A stretch of DNA of 5,315 bases from Pseudomonadota bacterium (GTDB lineage Bacteria > Pseudomonadota > Alphaproteobacteria > Rhizobiales > Hyphomicrobiaceae): positions 1 through 5,315 of the forward strand of contig JAKALI010000355.1 of assembly GCA_021813195.1 (NCBI GenBank), read 5' to 3'. A model generated the notes under the pieces. The model made no database searches. It was not told the origin of the DNA and saw only the letters and a program-made list of their open reading frames with translations. A program made the translations under genes and the position numbers. Shown piece after piece: positions 1-5,315 of this stretch. How positions within the stretch are numbered: position 1 is the stretch's first letter; the number at the start of each line of letters is the position of its first letter.

Positions 1-48
1 ATCGTCATGGGCATTGCGGTCAGCAAGGAGAGCTGGGAGCCAGCCGGC

Positions 49-489
49 ATGACGATGCATCTCATCAAATTATGTGTCGGGGCCCATTCGGTCGACGATC
101 TTGCCCGTTGGCAAGCAGCCAACCGCCAATACTGGCGGCAGGTCGAGGGTCGGGCATGCGTCTTTCACACAACGGCCCAGACACCGCGACTGCGCGCCGC
201 GTTGCTGGATGGCGGGTCGCTCTACTGGGTGATCCGGGGCGTGATACAGGCTCGCCAGCGGCTGGTCGGTTTCGACGAGGGTCACAAAGAGAATGGCTCC
301 GCGTGCTGCCTTCTCCTGCTCGATCCCACGATCGTGGCCGTCCAGCCAGTCGTGCGGCGTGCGTTCCAGGGCTGGCGCTATTTACCGCCCGACGAGGCGC
401 CGCCGGATCTAGCGGCATCCGCGGCCTCCGATGTTGAAGCGATGCCGGCGGCATTGCGGCGCGATCTGGCCGAACTCTGTCTCATTTGA
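49..489 (+). CDS. DUF1489 family protein of unknown function
   Basis: Encodes 146 residues that I recognise as the DUF1489 family, a short conserved protein of Alphaproteobacteria with no established function. The family hallmarks are visible: an N-terminal MTMHLIKLCVG, a central LLDGGSLYWVIRGVIQARQR block (about residues 52-71), an LDP strand motif near 91-93, and RRAFQGWRYLPPDEAPPDL (about 103-121). Length fits the family. There is no signal peptide or membrane segment, so it is probably cytosolic. I chose the ATG at 49 over the in-frame ATG at 7 because the conserved family N-terminus begins here and a GGGAG sits about nine bases upstream (35-39). The reading frame stays open to the left edge. 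It precedes the aminotransferase in the same direction after a 61-base gap, so co-transcription is possible. Family assignment is firm; function is unknown. Confidence 0.88.
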   Translation: MTMHLIKLCVGAHSVDDLARWQAANRQYWRQVEGRACVFHTTAQTPRLRAALLDGGSLYWVIRGVIQARQRLVGFDEGHKENGSACCLLLLDPTIVAVQPVVRRAFQGWRYLPPDEAPPDLAASAASDVEAMPAALRRDLAELCLI

Positions 490-550
490 TGTTGCAGCTC
501 ATCTCGGGCATGAGAGCGCTGGGTTTCAACGCCACACCGCAGGGACGGAC

Positions 551-1660
551 TTGGTAAACCAGCCGCTCATTTCCAGAATTGTTGCCGACTTGCCCGTGAT
601 GGTGCCGTTCGTCGGGCCGGAATCGATCGAGCGGTCACGAGGACGGGCATTTCGGGCGCGTCTTGGCGCGAATGAAAGCGCGTTCGGCCCCTCGCCAACG
701 GCCATCGTGGCGATGCGGGAGGCCGCCCAGACGCAGTGGAAGTACTGCGAACCCGAGAATTACGAATTACGGGAAGCCCTGGCCCGGTTTCATGGCGTAA
801 AGCCAGCCAATATCGTCATCGGAGAGGGGATCGACGGGCTGCTCGGACTTGCCGTGCGCATTGCCAGCGATCCTGGGACGCCAGTCGTCACGTCCGATGG
901 CGCGTACCCAACCTTCAACTTCCATGTCGCCGCCAACGGTGCCCGGTTGGTTAAAGTCCCTTTTTGCGCGGATCGGGAGGATCTGCAGGCTTTACTGGAT
1001 ACGACAAGGCATGAGGGGGCGCGCATCCTCTACATTTCCAATCCCAACAATCCGATGGGGTCGTGGTGGACTGCTGCTGAGATTGAGCGTCTCATCGAGA
1101 AGCTGCCGGGTCGCATGGTGCTCCTTCTCGATGAGGCCTACGCGGATACCGCACCTGTCGAGGCCATCCCAGCACTCGATGTGAGCCATCCGCAGGTCCT
1201 GCGGTTTCGCACATTTTCGAAAGCATACGGTCTGGCGGGTGCCCGTATCGGTTATGCGATCGGGGCGGAGGAAATGATCGCGCTGTTTGAAAAAGTGCGC
1301 AATCACTACGGAATCAACCGGGTTGCGCAGATCGGTGCGCTCGCCGCGCTTGCCGACCAGCAGCATCTGGCCGCGGCAGTTGCCTGGATTGCCCGTCAGC
1401 GGGATCGGATCGCCGCAATCGCACGGGACAACGGTCTCGTCGCGTTGCCATCGGCGACCAATTTCGTGGCCATCGACTGCGGTGGCGATGGCGCTTACGC
1501 CGCTCACATCCTGGCGGCGCTGACGGACCGCGATATCTTCATTCGTAAGCCGATCGTTCCGCCTTTGGATCGTACGATCCGCATCTCCTGCGGCACGGAC
1601 GCAGAGCTCGACGTACTCGCCGAGGCCCTTCCCGACGCTGTCAGGGTCGCGCAGAGATGA
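551..1660 (+). CDS. HisC-like pyridoxal-phosphate-dependent aminotransferase (class I/II), TTG start
   Basis: A 369-residue fold-type I aminotransferase close to histidinol-phosphate aminotransferase (HisC). Numbered from the TTG at 551: ANES at 40-43 matches the HisC N-terminal substrate region; EGIDGLL near 92-98 is the PLP phosphate-side turn; SNPNNPMG at 163-170 and LLLDEAYAD at 191-199 carry the PLP-contacting Asn, Asp and Tyr; FSKAYGLAGARIGY carries the Schiff-base lysine K224; FIRKP and RISCGT near the C-terminus hold the arginines (about R332 and R344) that in HisC contact substrate phosphate and carboxylate. The frame runs upstream to an ATG at 431, but those 40 residues overlap the DUF1489 gene and look like no aminotransferase. 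The TTG has AGGGA just upstream (541-545) and leaves a family-like N-terminus. The gene overlaps the next by ATGA. Histidine synthesis cannot be claimed: no his genes are in view and this subfamily may act on another amino acid. Confidence 0.87.
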   Translation: MVNQPLISRIVADLPVMVPFVGPESIERSRGRAFRARLGANESAFGPSPTAIVAMREAAQTQWKYCEPENYELREALARFHGVKPANIVIGEGIDGLLGLAVRIASDPGTPVVTSDGAYPTFNFHVAANGARLVKVPFCADREDLQALLDTTRHEGARILYISNPNNPMGSWWTAAEIERLIEKLPGRMVLLLDEAYADTAPVEAIPALDVSHPQVLRFRTFSKAYGLAGARIGYAIGAEEMIALFEKVRNHYGINRVAQIGALAALADQQHLAAAVAWIARQRDRIAAIARDNGLVALPSATNFVAIDCGGDGAYAAHILAALTDRDIFIRKPIVPPLDRTIRISCGTDAELDVLAEALPDAVRVAQR

Positions 1661-2805
1661 CGACAGGACAAAAACGGCTGGTCCTACTTGGTGGCGGGCA
1701 CTCTCATGTTTTTGTCTTGCGGGCGCTCGGTCTCGAGCCGCTGCCGGGCGTTGACGTCACGCTTGTGGCTAAGGAATTAGATGCGCCCTACTCTGGCATG
1801 CTGCCTGGGTTTGTTGCCGGTCACTACACGTTGCCGGAGTGCCAGATTGATCTGCGTCGGCTTGCGGCGTTCGCAGGCGCTGAACTTATTGCCGGGGCCG
1901 CCGTTGGCATCGATCGCGGGGCGCAAACGGTGATGATTGAGGGTCATCAGCCTGTGCCTTACGATGTCTTGTCCATCGACATCGGCATTACCCCCGATTT
2001 GTCCGGCATCGCCGGAGCTGAGGAGCACGCACTCATCGTCAAGCCGGTCTCCCTGTTTGCGCCAAAATGGCTGAAGTTGGAGGCGCGCGCCGATGATCCC
2101 GACGGCCCGCGTCGCATTGTGGCCGTTGGGGGCGGAGCGGCTGGTGTCGAACTCATTCTTGCTGCCCGTCATCGTTTACGCGAACGGGCGGTGGGCGCCG
2201 GGCGCAATCCGGACGAATTCACGTTCACTCTGGTGACCGATGGTGTCGTCCTCTCGAGCCACAATTCCCGCGCTCAGAGGCTCGTTCGCGCAGCGCTCGC
2301 GCAGGCGGCCGTCAACGTGCTTGAACACGTCCGCGTCATCGCCATCGGGCCCGCAAGCCTGACCTTATCGGATGGGCGCGAGCTTGCATGCGATGCCGCG
2401 CTCGTTTCCACCCGGGCGAAGGCGGCGGATTGGTTGAAGACGACGGGGCTTCAGCTCGATGATGCCGGCTTCTTGGCGCTCGATCCTGCTCTGCACGTGC
2501 TCAACGATCCCAGTGTGTTTGCGGCTGGCGATTGTGCGAGCGTTATTGCGCATCCCCGTCCGAAGGCCGGTGTCTTCGCGGTTCGCCAGGGGCCGGTATT
2601 GGCGCAAAACCTGCGGCGGGTGTTGTTGGGTGGGTCGCCACAGCGCTTCATTCCCCAGCGCGCATTCCTCACCCTCATTTCGCTCGGCGAGAAAAGGGCA
2701 GTCGCGGCGCGCGGCCCCTGGGCCGCGGCAGGGCGTTGGGCGTGGGTCTGGAAGGACTGGATCGATCGCCGCTTCATGGCGATGTTTCAAACACTTGGAC
2801 CCTAG
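1657..2805 (+). CDS. FAD/NAD(P)H-dependent pyridine nucleotide-disulfide oxidoreductase family protein (SelD N-terminal-type, stand-alone)
   Basis: A 382-residue two-dinucleotide-domain flavoprotein. The FAD site is the GGGHSH variant of the glycine motif at residues 12-17, followed by PYSGMLPGFVAGHY (44-57). A second Rossmann motif, VAVGGGAAGVEL (155-166), should bind NAD(P)H, and FAAGDCASV (288-296) is the second FAD contact. RPKAGVFAVRQGP (301-313) and the C-terminal WKDWIDRRFM (365-374) are typical of the family TIGR03169, known as the N-terminal half of some SelD (selenophosphate synthetase) proteins and as a free protein. Here the chain ends without any SelD domain. No CxxxxC redox pair is visible, so it resembles NDH-2 or sulfide:quinone reductases more than disulfide reductases. 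Its ATG overlaps the aminotransferase stop (ATGA, 1657-1660), implying translational coupling. The natural electron acceptor is unknown. Assignment to family is strong, reaction is not. Confidence 0.85.
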   Translation: MTTGQKRLVLLGGGHSHVFVLRALGLEPLPGVDVTLVAKELDAPYSGMLPGFVAGHYTLPECQIDLRRLAAFAGAELIAGAAVGIDRGAQTVMIEGHQPVPYDVLSIDIGITPDLSGIAGAEEHALIVKPVSLFAPKWLKLEARADDPDGPRRIVAVGGGAAGVELILAARHRLRERAVGAGRNPDEFTFTLVTDGVVLSSHNSRAQRLVRAALAQAAVNVLEHVRVIAIGPASLTLSDGRELACDAALVSTRAKAADWLKTTGLQLDDAGFLALDPALHVLNDPSVFAAGDCASVIAHPRPKAGVFAVRQGPVLAQNLRRVLLGGSPQRFIPQRAFLTLISLGEKRAVAARGPWAAAGRWAWVWKDWIDRRFMAMFQTLGP

Positions 2806-2818
2806 TGGGCAAAGGGTC
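2798..2818. terminator. Possible bidirectional hairpin between convergent genes
   Basis: A perfect 6-base inverted repeat, GACCCT (2798-2803) and AGGGTC (2813-2818), with a 9-base loop, spans the stop codon of the oxidoreductase gene and most of the 19-base gap to the end of the tadD-like gene. Its place between two convergent genes suits a shared terminator. However, the stem is short and neither strand has a U-tract, so this is a weak candidate. Confidence 0.28.
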
Positions 2819-2824
2819 GGGCGC

Positions 2825-3727
2825 TCACGGTGTCGCGATCGCATTGACGACGGTCGCATGCCAACCCGAGGTGGCCGACCCTCCGCTTGGTCCCGCTGTC
2901 AGGTGGACCGACGCGCTCGGCTGGCTGCGCTTGGGATCGAGTTTCACAATCTGACGCAGGATCTGGGTGTTCTGGCGCGCGTCGTCGGCCGATAAGGCTG
3001 TCGCGCCCACTTGGGTGGCCTCATCGTATTTGCCCTGCAAACCAAGAACGATAGCGAGATTCTGGCGGGCCTTTGTGTTGGAGGGGTCGGCCGCAATCGC
3101 CTCACGCAGGAGTTGCTCGCCGCGCGGTGCCTCGCCGCTCATTGCGTAGGCGAGAGCGAGATTATTCTTCACAGCCGGCTGATCGGGAGCAAGCATTTGA
3201 GCGCGCTCGAGCTGCGCGACGGCTTCCTTATATCGGGAGAGTTTGGCCAAAGCCGCTCCGCGGGCGCTGATGATGCGCCAGTCGGGACGCGAGGGATCGT
3301 CGGCGTACTCCAAAAGTTGCGCAGCGAGCGTCGTCTGATCGAGTTCCAGGGCCAGTCGGCCATACTCGGCGGCGAGTTCACGATTGGTATTGTGAATCTG
3401 AGCGGCGGATTGCAAAACTCCGTAGGCCTCTTGGCGCCGTCCCATGGCGCGCAAGTTCTTGGCGTATGCAATGGCGTTTTCGACCTTGTGCGGCGACTTG
3501 GTGTATTCCTTGCGCCAGTATTCGGTCGCTTGTTCAAGTTCGTTTTGAGGCGCCGCCGTGGCCGAGGTCGGGGCCTCCTGCGTCGGGGTCGCATAGACGA
3601 GATCGGTGAGACCTTCGCCACCAAGGCTCGAACAGGCTCCTGTCAGCGCCGCAAGACACATTACGGCGGCCAGTTTCGACCAAGACACAGTGCCGTGCCC
3701 CGTCAGCTCGCGCGTCGTAACGATCAT
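2825..3727 (-). CDS. tadD: TadD-like tetratricopeptide-repeat lipoprotein (Flp/Tad pilus assembly)
   Basis: A 300-residue exported TPR protein. The N-terminus has a basic region, a hydrophobic stretch (about residues 19-29) and a lipobox-like LTGAC with the lipidated cysteine at C32, so it should be a lipoprotein, probably outer membrane facing the periplasm. After a Thr/Ala/Pro-rich linker (about 45-60), TPR-like helix pairs run at about 81-114, 115-148, 150-183, 184-217 and 218-251; the third to fifth are clearest (for example LAPDQPAVKNNLALAYAMSG). The NLALAYAMSGE and ARQNLAIVLGLQGKYDEA blocks closely resemble alphaproteobacterial TadD, a lipoprotein needed for Tad/Flp pilus biogenesis, probably in secretin handling. 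The tail (about 268-300) is low-complexity. The ATG at 3727 follows a GGGGG run seven bases upstream; a GTG at 3688 (residue 14) would also keep the signal peptide. No other tad gene is in view, so a different TPR lipoprotein role is possible. Confidence 0.72.
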   Translation of the reverse strand: MIVTTRELTGHGTVSWSKLAAVMCLAALTGACSSLGGEGLTDLVYATPTQEAPTSATAAPQNELEQATEYWRKEYTKSPHKVENAIAYAKNLRAMGRRQEAYGVLQSAAQIHNTNRELAAEYGRLALELDQTTLAAQLLEYADDPSRPDWRIISARGAALAKLSRYKEAVAQLERAQMLAPDQPAVKNNLALAYAMSGEAPRGEQLLREAIAADPSNTKARQNLAIVLGLQGKYDEATQVGATALSADDARQNTQILRQIVKLDPKRSQPSASVHLTAGPSGGSATSGWHATVVNAIATP

Positions 3728-3757
3728 AGCTCTGCCCCCGCACGCTTTGTGGCCGAT

Positions 3758-3773
3758 CGCGAATCATTTCGCG
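3758..3773. repeat. Perfect palindrome upstream of tadD-like gene
   Basis: CGCGAA and TTCGCG form a perfect 6-base inverted repeat around a 4-base TCAT centre. It lies 31 bases upstream of the tadD-like ATG, in what would be its leader or promoter. It could be an operator for a dimeric regulator or a leader hairpin. The repeat itself is certain; a role is inferred. Confidence 0.4.
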
Positions 3774-3820
3774 GCTGTCCGCCTGCTGGGCGTCACTCTC
3801 TGGGACAGTGGTCAACAAAT

Positions 3821-3880
3821 GCTTAAGTCTTGCTCGCCGTAGACGATATGCGTGGTGGGTGTTGCAACTTAAGCCCTTGC
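3821..3880. repeat. Pair of CTTAAG-centred repeats, possible operator sites
   Basis: GCTTAAGT (3821-3828) recurs as its exact reverse complement ACTTAAGC (3867-3874), and because CTTAAG is itself palindromic the two sites are also direct repeats: CTTAAGTCTTGC (3822-3833) against CTTAAGCCCTTGC (3868-3880), differing by one substitution and one inserted base. The centres are 46 bases apart. A pair of related sites between divergent promoters could be bound by one regulator. No known operator was recognised. Confidence 0.35.
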
Positions 3881-3984
3881 ACCCTTTCGGCTGATCTCTT
3901 GACGCCTAAGCGGGGCGCGGGCGAGGAGGGGGGACCGTCTGGTTGGATTGTCAGTTCCGACCGGCGGATGAAAGGGCCGTGGCG

Positions 3985-5112
3985 ATGCCAGACGAAGGGA
4001 ACCCAATCGACCGCGACATGATGAACCTCGCCCTGCGCTTGGCGCACCGCGGGCTCGGCAACACGGCGAGCAATCCCGCAGTTGGCGCCGTCATTTGTGA
4101 CGAGCGGAGTGGTGAGATCATCGCGCGGGGCTGGACGCAGCCAGGCGGGCGTCCCCATGCCGAGAGCGAAGCACTGCGGCGGGCTGCAGATCGGGCGCGC
4201 GGGGCAACGATGTATGTGACACTGGAACCCTGCGCGCATTTCGGAAAGACACCACCCTGCGCAGATGCCATCATCGCTGCGGGGCTGAAACGGGTGGTGA
4301 TCGGTATGGAGGATCCCGACGCTCGCACGGCGGGCGCCGGCATCGCCAGACTCCGTGCCGCGGGCATCGATGTTGAGGTTGGCGTGCAGCGCAGTGAGGC
4401 AAACTGGGTGACACGCGGGCATGGGCTACGGATGACACAGGGTCGGCCCTTCGTCACAATCAAAATTGCGACGGATGCAACGGGAGAGATTGCGGCGGGT
4501 GACGGAACGCAGCCCGTATGGGTCACGGGGCCTCACGCGCGCGCCGCCGGCCATCTGCTGCGTGCGCGCGCGGATGCGATCGTGATTGGGTCGGGCACGC
4601 TGCGGACCGACAATCCCGAATTGACGTGCCGATTGCCGGGCCTGGCGGATCGTACACCGGTGCGGGTCGTGCTCGCATCCCGCGATCCGGTGCCGCTCGG
4701 TGCACGACTGGTTCAAACGGCCGGGCGGTGGCCGACTTGGGTTATTCGACCAGTTGGCGGCGCGGACACAGCTGAGTTGAGCGCGCGCGGCGTCTTGGTG
4801 TTCGAGCTTCCAGGTGAGCCTCAAGGGGTAGCAATACATTCGGCGCTTGCGATGCTCGCGGAACGTGGCATGACGCGCGTACTCGTCGAAGGCGGACCGA
4901 CGATGTGGCGGGTGTTTGCTGAAGCGAACCTTATCGACGAGGTCGTCGTGTTCCAAGCCGGCGATGTCGGCCCACTCGACCGGGCGCGCGGGGTCGTGAC
5001 GCGCTACTTGGGCGACCATGCCGACGTCATTTTGCAGGAGCACCGCCCCGTCGGGGGCGACACTGTGTGGCGCTGGCGGGCTCTGGCCGCCGTCGCAGTC
5101 GCGGGCGCATAA
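3985..5112 (+). CDS. ribD: RibD: bifunctional diaminohydroxyphosphoribosylaminopyrimidine deaminase / 5-amino-6-(5-phosphoribosylamino)uracil reductase
   Basis: A 375-residue two-domain cytosolic enzyme that deaminates and then reduces (NADPH) the pyrimidine intermediate formed from GTP in riboflavin synthesis. The deaminase domain (about 1-145) has the zinc ligands and catalytic acid: HAE at 58-60, and PCAHFGKTPPC with C83 and C92. The reductase domain (about 154-370) shows RPFVTIK with K160, TGPHAR, ADAIVIGSGTLRTDNPELT (197-214) and VLVEGGPTM (299-307). Length matches RibD. I chose the ATG at 3985, preceded by GAAAGGG with good spacing; a TTG at 3943 behind a perfect AGGAGG could add 14 residues. 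Two departures: the usual PNPAVG reads SNPAVG (29-34), and the reductase motif normally K-x-A-x-S/T-x-D-G reads KIATDATG (160-167). ribE follows after 35 bases. The family is certain; full reductase activity is likely but not shown. Confidence 0.95.
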   Translation: MPDEGNPIDRDMMNLALRLAHRGLGNTASNPAVGAVICDERSGEIIARGWTQPGGRPHAESEALRRAADRARGATMYVTLEPCAHFGKTPPCADAIIAAGLKRVVIGMEDPDARTAGAGIARLRAAGIDVEVGVQRSEANWVTRGHGLRMTQGRPFVTIKIATDATGEIAAGDGTQPVWVTGPHARAAGHLLRARADAIVIGSGTLRTDNPELTCRLPGLADRTPVRVVLASRDPVPLGARLVQTAGRWPTWVIRPVGGADTAELSARGVLVFELPGEPQGVAIHSALAMLAERGMTRVLVEGGPTMWRVFAEANLIDEVVVFQAGDVGPLDRARGVVTRYLGDHADVILQEHRPVGGDTVWRWRALAAVAVAGA

Positions 5113-5147
5113 TTAAGGTCGTCTCGCCCAAAGATTAGGCCGCGCGT

Positions 5148-5315
5148 ATGTTCACAGGAATTATCACGGACGTCGGAGAAGTCATCGGCCGGGAGGGTGG
5201 CCGCTTTGCCTTGCGATGCGGCTACCAGGCCGATGACATCGACATCGGCGCATCGATCGCGTGTGATGGCGTGTGTTTGACGGTGACGACGGTGCGTCCG
5301 GATGGTCCCGGGGCC
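5148..5315 (+). CDS. ribE: Riboflavin synthase alpha subunit, N-terminal part (cut by window end)
   Basis: The first 56 codons of a gene that continues past the window. The product starts with MFTGIITDVGEV, the signature N-terminus of riboflavin synthase, and SIACDGVCLTVT at about residues 36-47 matches the first lumazine-protein-like barrel (usually SIAVNGVCLTVT). The enzyme joins two molecules of 6,7-dimethyl-8-ribityllumazine to give riboflavin and the pyrimidine that is recycled. The gene begins 35 bases after ribD on the same strand, with no terminator-like hairpin between, so the two are probably one transcript. The ribosome-binding site is weak (AAAGA or TAGG upstream). The full protein should be about 200 residues; only a quarter is visible. 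Called ribE here; the E. coli counterpart is named ribC. Confidence 0.92.
   Translation, partial: MFTGIITDVGEVIGREGGRFALRCGYQADDIDIGASIACDGVCLTVTTVRPDGPGA

Larger units (their letters stand above)
3728..3984. promoter_or_regulatory. Divergent intergenic region between tadD-like gene and ribD
   Basis: These 257 bases separate two outward-facing genes and must hold both promoters, though no clear -35/-10 pair is visible on either strand. Contents seen: a perfect hairpin palindrome near the tadD side (3758-3773), two CTTAAG-centred repeats (3822-3833 and 3868-3880), an isolated TTGACG on the plus strand at 3899-3904 and TTGACC on the minus strand (3808-3813) without convincing -10 partners, and a G-rich AGGAGG at 3924-3929. 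I looked for the conserved segments of an FMN riboswitch and did not find them. No small gene is supported here. Confidence 0.5.

Noticed and set aside
2..52. Possible end of an upstream gene, a frame open from the left edge to a TGA at 50-52 overlapping the DUF1489 ATG
   Set aside because: An ATGA overlap would be plausible, but only 16 codons are visible and they match nothing I recognise, so it cannot be told from chance.
498..514. CTCAT/ATGAG hairpin between the DUF1489 gene and the aminotransferase
   Set aside because: Five base pairs with a 7-base loop and no T-run; too weak to call a terminator.
992..1507. Minus-strand open frame of 171 codons inside the aminotransferase gene
   Set aside because: Shadow of the aminotransferase coding frame; no family resemblance.
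3011..3826. Long plus-strand open frame of 271 codons opposite the tadD-like gene
   Set aside because: It is antisense to a gene with a clear lipobox and TPR repeats, its translation is Arg/Gly-rich and resembles no family, and long antisense frames are expected in GC-rich DNA.
3821..3874. CtrA binding site (TTAA-N7-TTAA) suggested by the TTAA cores and the known cell-cycle control of Tad pili
   Set aside because: The two TTAA cores are 46 bases apart, not 7, and flanks do not match TTAACC half-sites.
3808..3904. TTGAC-type -35 boxes (TTGACC on the minus strand, TTGACG at 3899 on the plus strand)
   Set aside because: No reasonable -10 element lies at 16-18 bases from either, so they were not called as promoters.
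3728..3984. FMN riboswitch (RFN element) upstream of ribD
   Set aside because: None of the conserved RFN segments could be found in the region.
3823..4422. Minus-strand open frame of 199 codons over the start of ribD
   Set aside because: It lies opposite the conserved RibD deaminase domain and has no recognisable motif.

Overview
The window looks like ordinary chromosomal DNA from a high-GC alphaproteobacterium, most likely of the Hyphomicrobiales (Rhizobiales). The signs are a DUF1489 protein (a family largely confined to Alphaproteobacteria), a TadD-type Flp-pilus lipoprotein, GC-rich codon use and frequent ATGA-type or near-contact gene spacing. This assignment is inference from family recognition; there is no rRNA or marker gene in the window to fix the taxon.

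Layout. Bases 49-1660 and 1657-2805 (+ strand) hold a compact gene set: a DUF1489 protein, a HisC-like PLP-dependent aminotransferase that appears to start at a TTG, and a stand-alone FAD/NAD(P)H oxidoreductase of the family known as the N-terminal partner of some SelD proteins. The last two overlap by ATGA and are probably translationally coupled. A single minus-strand gene (2825-3727) converges on them with a 19-base gap and encodes a TPR lipoprotein closely resembling TadD. A 257-base divergent intergenic region (3728-3984) with several short palindromes separates it from the riboflavin genes: complete ribD (3985-5112) and the first 56 codons of ribE (from 5148, cut by the window end).

How the genes work together. 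ribD and ribE supply consecutive parts of riboflavin synthesis (deaminase/reductase, then riboflavin synthase), so they form a functional operon that probably continues beyond the window. The oxidoreductase is an FAD user, but nothing else ties it to the riboflavin genes. The aminotransferase and oxidoreductase are probably co-expressed, with unknown substrates. The tadD-like gene stands alone here, without other tad/cpa pilus genes in view.

I see no mobile element, CRISPR array, tRNA, rRNA or FMN riboswitch. There is no convincing new system. The points most worth checking are the coupled aminotransferase/oxidoreductase pair, the altered reductase-domain motif in RibD, and the repeats in the tadD-ribD intergenic region.
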